Translations under genes and position numbers: made by a program
Shown here: one piece after another, positions 25,765 to 32,646 of the stretch
Layout: each line of letters opens with the position of its first letter
Position numbering within the stretch: the first letter of the stretch is position 1
DNA from: Lachnospiraceae bacterium
GTDB lineage: Bacteria; Bacillota; Clostridia; Lachnospirales; Lachnospiraceae
Length of the DNA: 41,041 bases
Reading direction: 5' to 3'
NCBI GenBank assembly: GCA_017437785.1
Contig: JAFRXH010000033.1
Coordinates: 1 to 41,041 of the forward strand
The notes under the pieces: generated by a model
Told to the model about the DNA's origin: nothing
Seen by the model: only the letters and a program-made list of their open reading frames with translations
Database searches by the model: none

Positions 25765-26832
25765 ATGCCACACGGCGGCGACATATACAGAAATAAAGTA
25801 AATATCGACATGTCCGTCAACTTAAATCCTTATCCCATTCCGGACAGCATCTTTTTGGCTTTGAACATTGGCATTAAGGCTTCGAAAGCCTACCCGGATA
25901 TCGATCAGCAGAGCGTGCGTGGAGCTCTTTCTTCGATCGACGATATGGATAGTTCATGCTGCCTTGCAGGTAACGGCGCATCGGAACTTATCATGGCGGT
26001 AACGGCAGCCATAGCCCCGAAAAAGGCACTCATCATCGGTCCTGCGTTTTCCGGTTACAAAAGAGCACTCAGCCGTCTTGATGACTGTGAAGTGAGATAT
26101 ATCGGTTTAACTGAGAAAAACGGATTTGAATTTACTATAGATGCGGCCGGAAGTATCCCCGCAGATACTGATCTTATCTGTATCGCCGATCCCGTCAGCC
26201 ATACCGGAAAGAATATTGATGATGCTGTTTTGGATAAGATCCTGGATTATTCTAAAGAGCATGGTATCAGTTTGATCTTAGACGAGAGCTTTTTCTTTCT
26301 GTCCGAAAGGATGGGTGAATATGTCAGACGTGATACAGCAGCATATATAAAGCGCTGTCCCGCTCTGTATATCATACGTTCATTTACCAAGCTTTTTGCA
26401 CTGCCGGGTATAAGGATGGGATATCTGATATCGCAGCCTGAGAATATAGAGAGAGTTAAAAGGCAGCTTCCCGAGTGGAACTTAAATCTGCCGGCGCAGT
26501 ACTGCATTCAGGAGTGCGCGAAGCTGCTTAAGGAAGGCAGCTTTGTTTACGATTCGCTTAAGCTTATATCTAAGGGACGCAGCGTTCTTAAGCAGGGGAT
26601 CCTTGACGCGGGCTATACCGTATTTGACAGCGATACCGTATATCTTTGCTTTAAGGCAGATCCCGGGCTGTATGGATACATGCTTGGTCACGGCATACTG
26701 ATAAGGGATCTTAAGAATGAAGAATGCCTTGGTGATGGATACTACCGCATAGCTGTTAAAACTGAGGCAGAAAATGCGGAGTTTCTCAGGCTGCTAATGA
26801 ACAGGGCAGCCGGATCAACAGACGGTAAATGA
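25765..26832 (+). CDS. cobD: Threonine-phosphate decarboxylase-like PLP enzyme (CobD/HisC fold)
   Basis: The protein should convert L-threonine O-3-phosphate to (R)-1-amino-2-propanol phosphate, the linker precursor used by CbiB. The 355-residue fold-type I protein begins MPHGGDIYRNKVNIDMSVNL with the CobD-type HGG and NLNP pattern. It has the PLP lysine K209 in RSFTKLFALPG and the downstream GIRMGYLI. ATG 25765 is chosen because GGAGGT lies 7 nt upstream; an ATG 11 codons earlier has no binding site. A histidinol-phosphate aminotransferase is the alternative, but the cob context favours CobD. It is 14 nt upstream of cbiC. Confidence 0.82.
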   Translation: MPHGGDIYRNKVNIDMSVNLNPYPIPDSIFLALNIGIKASKAYPDIDQQSVRGALSSIDDMDSSCCLAGNGASELIMAVTAAIAPKKALIIGPAFSGYKRALSRLDDCEVRYIGLTEKNGFEFTIDAAGSIPADTDLICIADPVSHTGKNIDDAVLDKILDYSKEHGISLILDESFFFLSERMGEYVRRDTAAYIKRCPALYIIRSFTKLFALPGIRMGYLISQPENIERVKRQLPEWNLNLPAQYCIQECAKLLKEGSFVYDSLKLISKGRSVLKQGILDAGYTVFDSDTVYLCFKADPGLYGYMLGHGILIRDLKNEECLGDGYYRIAVKTEAENAEFLRLLMNRAAGSTDGK

Positions 26833-26846
26833 AAGGAGAGTGAGCC

Positions 26847-27479
26847 ATGCAGATATACGATCTGGGTCCGGCAGAGATAGAAGCGAAATCCTTTGAGATA
26901 CTGACCGAAGAACTGGCACAGAAGGGAGTAGTCCTTACGGGAAATACTGCGCCTGTGATAAAGCGCTGCATACATACCACGGCAGACTTTGAATATGCCC
27001 AAAGCCTGGTATTTTCCGAAGATGCCGTAGCGAAGTTTAAGGAGCTTATCCGCCGGGGGGCGGACATAATAACGGATACCAACATGGGGCTCTCCGGGAT
27101 AAATAAAAAGGAACTTGCTAAATACGGAGGAGAAGTCATCTGTTATATGGCGGATGAAGATGTGGCAAGGGAAGCTAAGGAACGCGGCATCACCCGTGCT
27201 TCGGTAAGTATGGAGCATGCCATGAAACATAAAAAGCCGCTTATCTTTGCGATAGGCAATGCACCCACTGCGCTCATCACACTTTATAATGCATATAAGG
27301 AAGGCAGATACAGCCCGGCCTTTGTAATTGGCGTGCCGGTCGGCTTTGTAAATGTAGAGGCGGCAAAGGAACTTATAATATCCACGGACATCCCGCATAT
27401 AGTAAACCGCGGCCGCAAGGGCGGCAGCAATGTGGCCGCGGCGATCTGCAACGCGGTATTATATACGATGAAAGATTGA
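26847..27479 (+). CDS. cbiC: Cobalt-precorrin-8 methylmutase
   Basis: CbiC moves the C-11 methyl group to C-12 to give cobyrinate. The 210-residue protein has the catalytic H43 in RCIHTTADFEYA, followed by GADIITDTNMGLSGI, CYMADEDV and NAPTALITLYN. GAAAGGAGAG gives a strong start. A 14-nt spacer joins it to the upstream decarboxylase gene, suggesting one transcript. Confidence 0.95.
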   Translation: MQIYDLGPAEIEAKSFEILTEELAQKGVVLTGNTAPVIKRCIHTTADFEYAQSLVFSEDAVAKFKELIRRGADIITDTNMGLSGINKKELAKYGGEVICYMADEDVAREAKERGITRASVSMEHAMKHKKPLIFAIGNAPTALITLYNAYKEGRYSPAFVIGVPVGFVNVEAAKELIISTDIPHIVNRGRKGGSNVAAAICNAVLYTMKD

Positions 27480-27505
27480 GCGGGCGGGCCCCTTCTTGTG
27501 ACTAA

Positions 27506-27532
27506 GTCATCCTGAGCGAAGCGAAGGATCTT
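27506..27532 (+). repeat. Repeat A copy between cbiC and cbiD
   Basis: Full-length copy with core TCCTGAGCGAAGCGAAGGA and the GATCCT-like/AGGATC arms. It fills most of the 81-nt spacer between the two ring-synthesis genes. Confidence 0.85.
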
Positions 27533-27560
27533 AATACACATATACTACAGGAGTAAAAAT

Positions 27561-28625
27561 ATGACCTACGGTTTTACCACAGGCAGCTGCGCTGCAGCGG
27601 CAGCAGGCGCCGCAGCGCGCATGCTTTTTGGCGGAAAAGAAACAGATAAGATCACCATAATGACACCTGCGGGTATCGAGTATCATGCCGATATCCTGGA
27701 TATCAGCGCCTCGCAGGAGAGTGTTTCCTGTGCCGTAAAAAAATTCTCCGGCGATGATCCGGATATTACAAACGGCACGCTGATATATGCATCTGTAAGG
27801 CCGGTAGCGGACGGCAGGGGAGAAGTATATATTAAAGGCGGAAAGGGAGTGGGCCGCGTCACACGCCCGGGGCTTGATCAGGCTGTGGGTGAATACGCCA
27901 TAAACTCCGTTCCCAGACAGCTGATAAAGGAAACGGTAAGCGATGCCATGGAGCAGTATGCTTTCACGGATTCCATAGAAGTCACCATATCCGTGCCCGA
28001 GGGAGAAGAGCTTGCAAAAAAGACTTTTAATCCAAGGCTTGGCATAGAAGGAGGCATATCCATAATAGGAACGTCCGGCATAGTGGAGCCGATGAGCACC
28101 AAGGCGCTCATCGATACCATCAGGGTGGAGCTTAATCAGCAGAAAGCCGAGGGGGCAGAGGAGGCGGTGGTGGCCCCCGGCAATTACGGCCTTGAATTTA
28201 TGCGTGATCATTACGGCTTTGATCTTGATAAAGCCGTCAAATGCAGCAACTTCATAGGCGATACCATAGACATCGTTAAAGAGCTGGGCTTTAAAAAGAT
28301 GCTGCTCTGCGGTCATATAGGAAAGCTTATCAAAGTATCGGGAGGCATTATGAACACGCACTCAAAGGAAGCGGACTGCCGCATGGAGTTTATGGCTGCA
28401 GCAGCGCTAAGGGCCGGAGCCGATGCGCACACAGCCCTTAAGATCCTTGATATGAACACCACGGATGAGGCTCTTGAATATCTCTATGAAGGCGGCCTTG
28501 GTGATAAAACCCTGTCTTATATCCACGAAAGGATATTATTCTATCTTAATAACCGCGCCGGCGGAGCCGTACAGATCGACTGCGTGGTTTTCTCAGGCAC
28601 GGGACGCTCATGCGGACACTTCTGA
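27561..28625 (+). CDS. cbiD: Cobalt-precorrin-5B (C1)-methyltransferase
   Basis: CbiD methylates C-1 of the corrin ring during the anaerobic pathway. The 354-residue protein starts MTYGFTTGSCAAAAAGAAAR and has GKGVGRVTRPGLDQAVGEYA, NPRLGIEGGISIIGTSGIVE and LLCGHIGKLIKVSGGIMNTH. CAGGAG precedes the ATG. It is the last cobalamin gene here; cbiE, cbiT, cbiF, cbiG, cbiH, cbiJ, cbiK and cbiL are not in the window. Confidence 0.95.
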   Translation: MTYGFTTGSCAAAAAGAAARMLFGGKETDKITIMTPAGIEYHADILDISASQESVSCAVKKFSGDDPDITNGTLIYASVRPVADGRGEVYIKGGKGVGRVTRPGLDQAVGEYAINSVPRQLIKETVSDAMEQYAFTDSIEVTISVPEGEELAKKTFNPRLGIEGGISIIGTSGIVEPMSTKALIDTIRVELNQQKAEGAEEAVVAPGNYGLEFMRDHYGFDLDKAVKCSNFIGDTIDIVKELGFKKMLLCGHIGKLIKVSGGIMNTHSKEADCRMEFMAAAALRAGADAHTALKILDMNTTDEALEYLYEGGLGDKTLSYIHERILFYLNNRAGGAVQIDCVVFSGTGRSCGHF

Positions 28626-28743
28626 GATCATGTGATTTTTTTTGTTACTATTCACAATAAAATAGAACATTAAAAAGTTCAAGACAAAAAAAATAATACC
28701 GTCCTCAAACCATTGAAAATATCGGGTTTGCAGCGTGTTGATG

Positions 28744-28786
28744 CAGCTATCACCTTTGCACAAGATGTTAGCTGTATTTTTGTTGG
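28744..28786 (+). terminator. Probable terminator after cbiD
   Basis: CAGCTA (28744-28749) pairs with TAGCTG (28769-28774), then TATTTTTGTT. The loop is 19 nt and the stem 6 bp, so strength is moderate. The remaining spacer sequence (28626-28743) is AT-rich with no gene. Confidence 0.45.
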
Positions 28787-28823
28787 TATTTATTTTAAGA
28801 TAGTACCATGACAGCGGGCATAC

Positions 28824-28853
28824 TTGATAAGAGGGCGGGGCTTATTGTATAAT
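28824..28853 (+). promoter_or_regulatory. SigA-type promoter of the Cys-rich protein/sensor operon
   Basis: TTGATA (28824-28829), 18-nt spacer, perfect TATAAT (28848-28853). The expected start point, about seven nucleotides after the -10, falls on or next to the A of the ATG at 28860, so the transcript may be leaderless. Confidence 0.7.
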
Positions 28854-28859
28854 CGTCCT

Positions 28860-29099
28860 ATGAAGAACTCAAGCCGTTTTTTTGCTAACAAGGAATGTGA
28901 ATACTATCCCTGTCACAAGTGCAGCGTGGATATCAACTGCCTTTTCTGCTATTGCCCTTTGTACGAATATGACTGTCCCGGTAATTATAAATATGTGGAA
29001 GTAAAGAGAAAGAAGATAAAAAGCTGTATGGACTGTGTATTTCCGCATGTGGCTGAAAACTACGATAAAGTGATAGAGATCCTTAAGCAGGGAAAGTGA
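28860..29099 (+). CDS. Cysteine-rich small metal-binding protein (PF04071-like)
   Basis: The 79-residue protein has nine cysteines (13, 18, 21, 27, 30, 32, 39, 56, 59) in the pattern CEYYPCHKCSVDINCLFCYC, then CPGNYKY and CMDCVFPH. This matches the 'cysteine-rich small domain' family, which often lies beside anaerobic cobalamin genes in Clostridia and archaea; its role is unknown and metal binding is inferred. No Shine-Dalgarno sequence precedes the ATG, and the promoter -10 ends only 6 nt upstream. TTG at 28824 is open in frame but lies in the -35 box, so it cannot be the start. It is 4 nt upstream of the sensor gene, which suggests cotranscription. Confidence 0.75.
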   Translation: MKNSSRFFANKECEYYPCHKCSVDINCLFCYCPLYEYDCPGNYKYVEVKRKKIKSCMDCVFPHVAENYDKVIEILKQGK

Positions 29100-29103
29100 T
29101 GCT

Positions 29104-30600
29104 ATGCTTATAAGCAAAAGGACAAGGCGTAATATAATCCTGTTTTTTCTGATAGCGGTTCTTATAAACCTTATCGATATGTTTTTACCGATAGATTTTC
29201 CGATCCACAGCATAGAGATCCTTAGCTGGGGAATGCTTATGATATACTGGGGCGCGAGCGTATGGATGAGAGTTACGGATAAGAGGATAAGGACCCTTCT
29301 TTTATGTATTATGGCAGGCTTTGTAGCCCTGTATTTATTTCAGCTTTTCAAGTATCAGTTTTTGTATGATATGGATACCTTAAGCAGGCACTTCTGGTAT
29401 GTTTATTATATTCCGCTTATCTTTATTCCTGTGTTTTCCTTTATGGTATCACGCTCAATAGGCAGCAGGAGGGTTTTGGATGATATAACTGACAGGGTCA
29501 TGCTTTCTCTGGCATCGGTTTTGTGTGTCTTTACTCTTTCAAACGATCTTCATGAGTGCGTATGGACATTTGCGCCGGGCTTTGCTAACTGGGGAACACA
29601 GTATTCACATGGCTGGGGATTTTATATTATCTGTGCCTGGATCATCTGTCTTATGCTTACATCTTTTTATGAGGCAGTTAAGAGAGGGGCTTTTGGAGAG
29701 AGCAGAAGATATATGTTTATTCCGTTGACAGTGCTTATTATTGGTGCGTTATTTGGGGGACTTGATACTTTTACGGATTTTTTTGTTGTTATGGGCAGGC
29801 ACATTTTTAAGTTTCAACAGCTCTATTCGCTTATCATGATCGTTTTCTGGGAAAGCTTTATACAGACCGGGGTTATAGCTTCTAACAGGGATCTGGATAT
29901 GATATTTGAAAGATCCGGTATTGATGCGTACGTGTGCGATAAGGCGGAGCCCCTACAGACCGACATCAAGCCGGATGGTGCCATAAGACTGCATTGCCGG
30001 GAAGTTTCCGGCGGATATGTCTACTGGAAGGATGATATCAGCAGGCTAAATGAATTAAAGAATGAGCTGTTTAGCGTACAGGAAAATCTCACGCAGGAGG
30101 GAGAGATACTGCGTTCGCAAAAAGCCTTTAAGGAAAAGGAACTTTCGGTAAAGACAAGAACAGAGATCTATGACAGGCTCAGTATTGCATTAAAGGATAA
30201 GACGGATATGATGGAGCAACTGCTGGAGTCTGATCTGACGCTTAGGGAAAAATTAAAGTCCATGGCGGTGATAGGGGCGTATATCAAAAGATACAGCAAT
30301 CTGGTGCTTTTGGCAGAAAGCGAAGCTGAAAGCCGGCAGCTTGACTACAGGCAGGTCTGTCTTTCGCTTGATGAGCTTAAGCTTTCGATGGAAGAATCCA
30401 TAAGGTATATGCGTCTTCCGGGTGCGGGATCGGATTACATGCCTGATGAAGATATATTAAAGGGTAAGGAAGAAAAGCTCCCCGCAGAGGAGATTTTAAG
30501 CCTTTATCACAGCTTCGAGGCCGGCCTTGAGAAAGCCATATTCTCCACTCTGGGCCATCCGGAGCAAAGCGAAGGGCATTTATCGGAGGTGCCGCAGTGA
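29104..30600 (+). CDS. 7TM histidine-kinase-like sensor without ATPase domain, C-terminus altered by a repeat (set 1, protein A)
   Basis: Residues 1-265 hold seven to eight hydrophobic helices of the HisKA_7TM type, including the family pattern TLSNDLHECVWTF. A linker and a coiled coil follow (about 310-360), then a DHp-like helical segment (EIYDRLSIALKDKTDMMEQL, then GAYIKRYSNLVLLAESEAES). There is no phosphoacceptor H-box and no ATP-binding motif, so the protein probably senses and passes a signal to the separate kinase encoded next. Compared with the paralogue at 37727, about 50 C-terminal residues are missing: the homology stops at HSFEAGLEKAIFSTL and is replaced by GHPEQSEGHLSEVPQ from repeat A. 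The stop overlaps the next start. Confidence 0.75.
   Translation: MLISKRTRRNIILFFLIAVLINLIDMFLPIDFPIHSIEILSWGMLMIYWGASVWMRVTDKRIRTLLLCIMAGFVALYLFQLFKYQFLYDMDTLSRHFWYVYYIPLIFIPVFSFMVSRSIGSRRVLDDITDRVMLSLASVLCVFTLSNDLHECVWTFAPGFANWGTQYSHGWGFYIICAWIICLMLTSFYEAVKRGAFGESRRYMFIPLTVLIIGALFGGLDTFTDFFVVMGRHIFKFQQLYSLIMIVFWESFIQTGVIASNRDLDMIFERSGIDAYVCDKAEPLQTDIKPDGAIRLHCREVSGGYVYWKDDISRLNELKNELFSVQENLTQEGEILRSQKAFKEKELSVKTRTEIYDRLSIALKDKTDMMEQLLESDLTLREKLKSMAVIGAYIKRYSNLVLLAESEAESRQLDYRQVCLSLDELKLSMEESIRYMRLPGAGSDYMPDEDILKGKEEKLPAEEILSLYHSFEAGLEKAIFSTLGHPEQSEGHLSEVPQ
30554..30580 (+). repeat. Diverged repeat A inside the 3' end of the set-1 sensor gene
   Basis: GCCATCCGGAGCAAAGCGAA, followed by GGGCATT, matches repeat A with several substitutions. 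It is read as HPEQSEG, a relative of the DPERSEG peptide encoded by the copy at 40516, and it supplies the protein's final residues. Confidence 0.65.
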
Positions 30601-31892
30601 ATACTGTCATGTCCATCCCCGCACTTCGCATACTCTTCGCGGCAGCATTCTTATCCCTTACCTGGGGGGCAGTGTTTCTTCTTCGTCTTCGTATCAGCAA
30701 CACACGTTTTGGAAAGTCACGGGAGCGTATAAAGGCGCTTGCTACCTTTCTTATATTTGCATGTTCATACTTTATGCTGGAGGTGATGATGAACATAAAC
30801 GGACGGAGAGAGCTAAGTACAGTCAGCTCAGTGGCGCTGTTTTTCGGAAGCTTTCCCTTGTGGATATGTACCGTGCTGCTCCTTATACTGGTCGTTGTTT
30901 TCATTTATCTTATGAAAGATTACAGACAGTGGAGTAATGACCATATAAGTAATCTGTCGATAAAAGAGAGTATCGATCTCTTAAGTGCCGGAGTAGCGGT
31001 ATATACTGAAAAAGGCCTGCCTGTTGTGATCAATCCCGTGATGGATAATATCGGCGTAGCGGCTTTTGGTGAAAATATGTACGGCAGCACAGGACTTTAT
31101 GAAAAACTGCTTGGTTATGATAAGGACGTGATCAGAGCGGGAGATGAATACTATACATTCAGAAAAAACAGATTTAACATCGACGGCGTAGAATGTGTTG
31201 AGTTTATCTGTGATAACGTGAGTGATGAATACAAAACTGCCGGTCTTCTTAAAGAAGAGAATGAAAGACTTAAGCGGATGAATGAGCATCTTAAGGAGCT
31301 GAACAGTACCATAGATTCTTATGTTATAGAAAATGAGATACTTAATGCCAAGGTAATGGTTCATGACAGACTGGGGCAGACACTGCTGGCCACGCAGAAG
31401 TATCTGCTTGACGGTGACAGCGTTGATGAAGAGCGATCAGGCGAGCTGCTTGATATGTGGAAAGAAAATATCGGTTTTATGAGTAATTCCATGGATGATC
31501 AGAAAAACGATGAGCTCATGGCGCTTCTTACAGCGGCGGAAGATGTGGGAGTGGGGCTTGTATTTAATGGAAAAGCTCTTACCGGGGACGACTTTTATGA
31601 CTGTTTCGGTACCGATACGTACCCGGCTCATATAGCGCTTACCGCTATTCATGAATGTATGACCAATACACTGCGGCATGCCAAGGGAGATGAGGTATAT
31701 ATTACAGCCGAAAGAAAAGACGGATCATGCAGCATGGTAATTACCAATAACGGCAGCAGAGTGTCACAGGTGGTGGAAAAAGGCGGTCTTAAATCCCTAA
31801 GGAGTCTGGTGGAAAACAGCGGGGGTCGTATGGAGATACTGACAGATGAAGGATTTATGCTGAGAATAAATATCCGGACAGGGAGAGAATAA
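30597..31892 (+). CDS. Membrane histidine kinase, NarL/HisKA_3-like (set 1, protein B)
   Basis: The 431-residue protein has three N-terminal membrane helices (about 8-110), a PAS-like region (about 120-215), a coiled coil (215-245), the phosphoacceptor box VHDRLGQTLL with H256, and a HATPase_c domain with N-box HECMTNTLRHA (N357). TNNGSRVSQVVEKGG and LKSLRSLVENSGG supply the glycine-rich part. It should autophosphorylate and pass phosphate to the regulator encoded next. The GTG start overlaps the sensor stop (GTGA), with GGAGGTG 6 nt upstream; ATG 30609 is an alternative. The stop shares a base with the regulator start (TAATG), so the three proteins are made together. Confidence 0.85.
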   Translation: MNTVMSIPALRILFAAAFLSLTWGAVFLLRLRISNTRFGKSRERIKALATFLIFACSYFMLEVMMNINGRRELSTVSSVALFFGSFPLWICTVLLLILVVVFIYLMKDYRQWSNDHISNLSIKESIDLLSAGVAVYTEKGLPVVINPVMDNIGVAAFGENMYGSTGLYEKLLGYDKDVIRAGDEYYTFRKNRFNIDGVECVEFICDNVSDEYKTAGLLKEENERLKRMNEHLKELNSTIDSYVIENEILNAKVMVHDRLGQTLLATQKYLLDGDSVDEERSGELLDMWKENIGFMSNSMDDQKNDELMALLTAAEDVGVGLVFNGKALTGDDFYDCFGTDTYPAHIALTAIHECMTNTLRHAKGDEVYITAERKDGSCSMVITNNGSRVSQVVEKGGLKSLRSLVENSGGRMEILTDEGFMLRINIRTGRE

Positions 31893-32518
31893 TGAAGAAG
31901 ACAAGAGCCCTTATAGTAGATGATCAGAAGATATCGCGCCAGCTTTTTGAAAATTTTGTGCGCAGCTCGGATAAATATGAACTCATCAGATCCATCGACA
32001 CGGCAAAGATGGTGGATATATACATGGCCAGATACAGTGTTGATCTGATAATCATGGATATAGTGATGGGGGATGGTTCAAACGGTCTGGATGCCTGTGA
32101 GTATGTTAAGAATAATTATCCTGATGTAAAGCTTATCGCGGTAACATCCATGGCCGAGGCTTCCTTTATAGAGCGGTCAAAGGCCATAGGCGTGGAGAGC
32201 TTCTGGTATAAGGAAGCAAGCCGCGAGCCGCTGTTGGATATCATGGAAAGGACGATAGCGGGAGAGAGTGTGTATCCCGACAGTGCGCCTGTCATAAAGA
32301 TAGGACTTACGGATTCCTCCGATTTTTCCAATGCGGAGATGGCTGTACTTCGTGAGCTTACCACAGGTGCAGAGAATACCGAGATAGCCGCAAGGCTTCA
32401 GATATCGGTAAATACGGTCAAGTCACACATACGGCACATGCTTGATAAAACAGGCTTTCAGAACCGTACAGAGCTTGCTATCGAGGCGCGCTTAAAGGGC
32501 ATAGTAGTGCCGCTGTAA
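31892..32518 (+). CDS. Response regulator, receiver + LuxR/NarL-type DNA-binding domain (set 1, protein R)
   Basis: The 208-residue regulator has a receiver domain with acidic pair VDDQ, phosphoacceptor D56 (LIIMDIVMGDG), the T of VTSMA and K of FWYKE. A LuxR helix-turn-helix follows (FSNAEMAVLRELTTGAENTE, then ISVNTVKSHIRHMLDKTGF). It should be phosphorylated by the kinase encoded upstream and bind promoter DNA; the nearby lipoprotein and surface-protein genes are natural candidate targets. It shares GVESFWYKE and overall layout with the regulator at 37078. Confidence 0.9.
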   Translation: MKKTRALIVDDQKISRQLFENFVRSSDKYELIRSIDTAKMVDIYMARYSVDLIIMDIVMGDGSNGLDACEYVKNNYPDVKLIAVTSMAEASFIERSKAIGVESFWYKEASREPLLDIMERTIAGESVYPDSAPVIKIGLTDSSDFSNAEMAVLRELTTGAENTEIAARLQISVNTVKSHIRHMLDKTGFQNRTELAIEARLKGIVVPL

Positions 32519-32574
32519 ATGAAAAATCATCCTTTTGGGTGATTAACATAAATACCTGATATGTTAAAATACAC

Positions 32575-32620
32575 CTCGGTAGAGCATGGACTGATATATC
32601 CGTGCTTTCCGGGTTTTTTT
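32575..32620 (+). terminator. Strong terminator hairpin within the leader of the lipoprotein gene
   Basis: CTCGG (32575-32579) and AGCATGGA (32583-32590) pair with TCCGTGCT (32599-32606) and CCGGG (32609-32613), with G-U pairs, then seven T. Only 26 nt separate the T-run from the ATG at 32647, leaving no room for a promoter. It therefore either ends the regulator transcript with leakage or acts as an attenuator. A weaker hairpin AATCATCC/GGGTGATT lies at 32525-32544. Confidence 0.7.
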
Positions 32621-32646
32621 ATTGAGAAAAAGGGAGGAAAAAGATT

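Noticed and set aside
26742-28361. Long minus-strand frames opposite cobD, cbiC and cbiD
   Set aside because: They lie opposite genes with clear catalytic residues and have odd composition (many Arg, Tyr, Cys).
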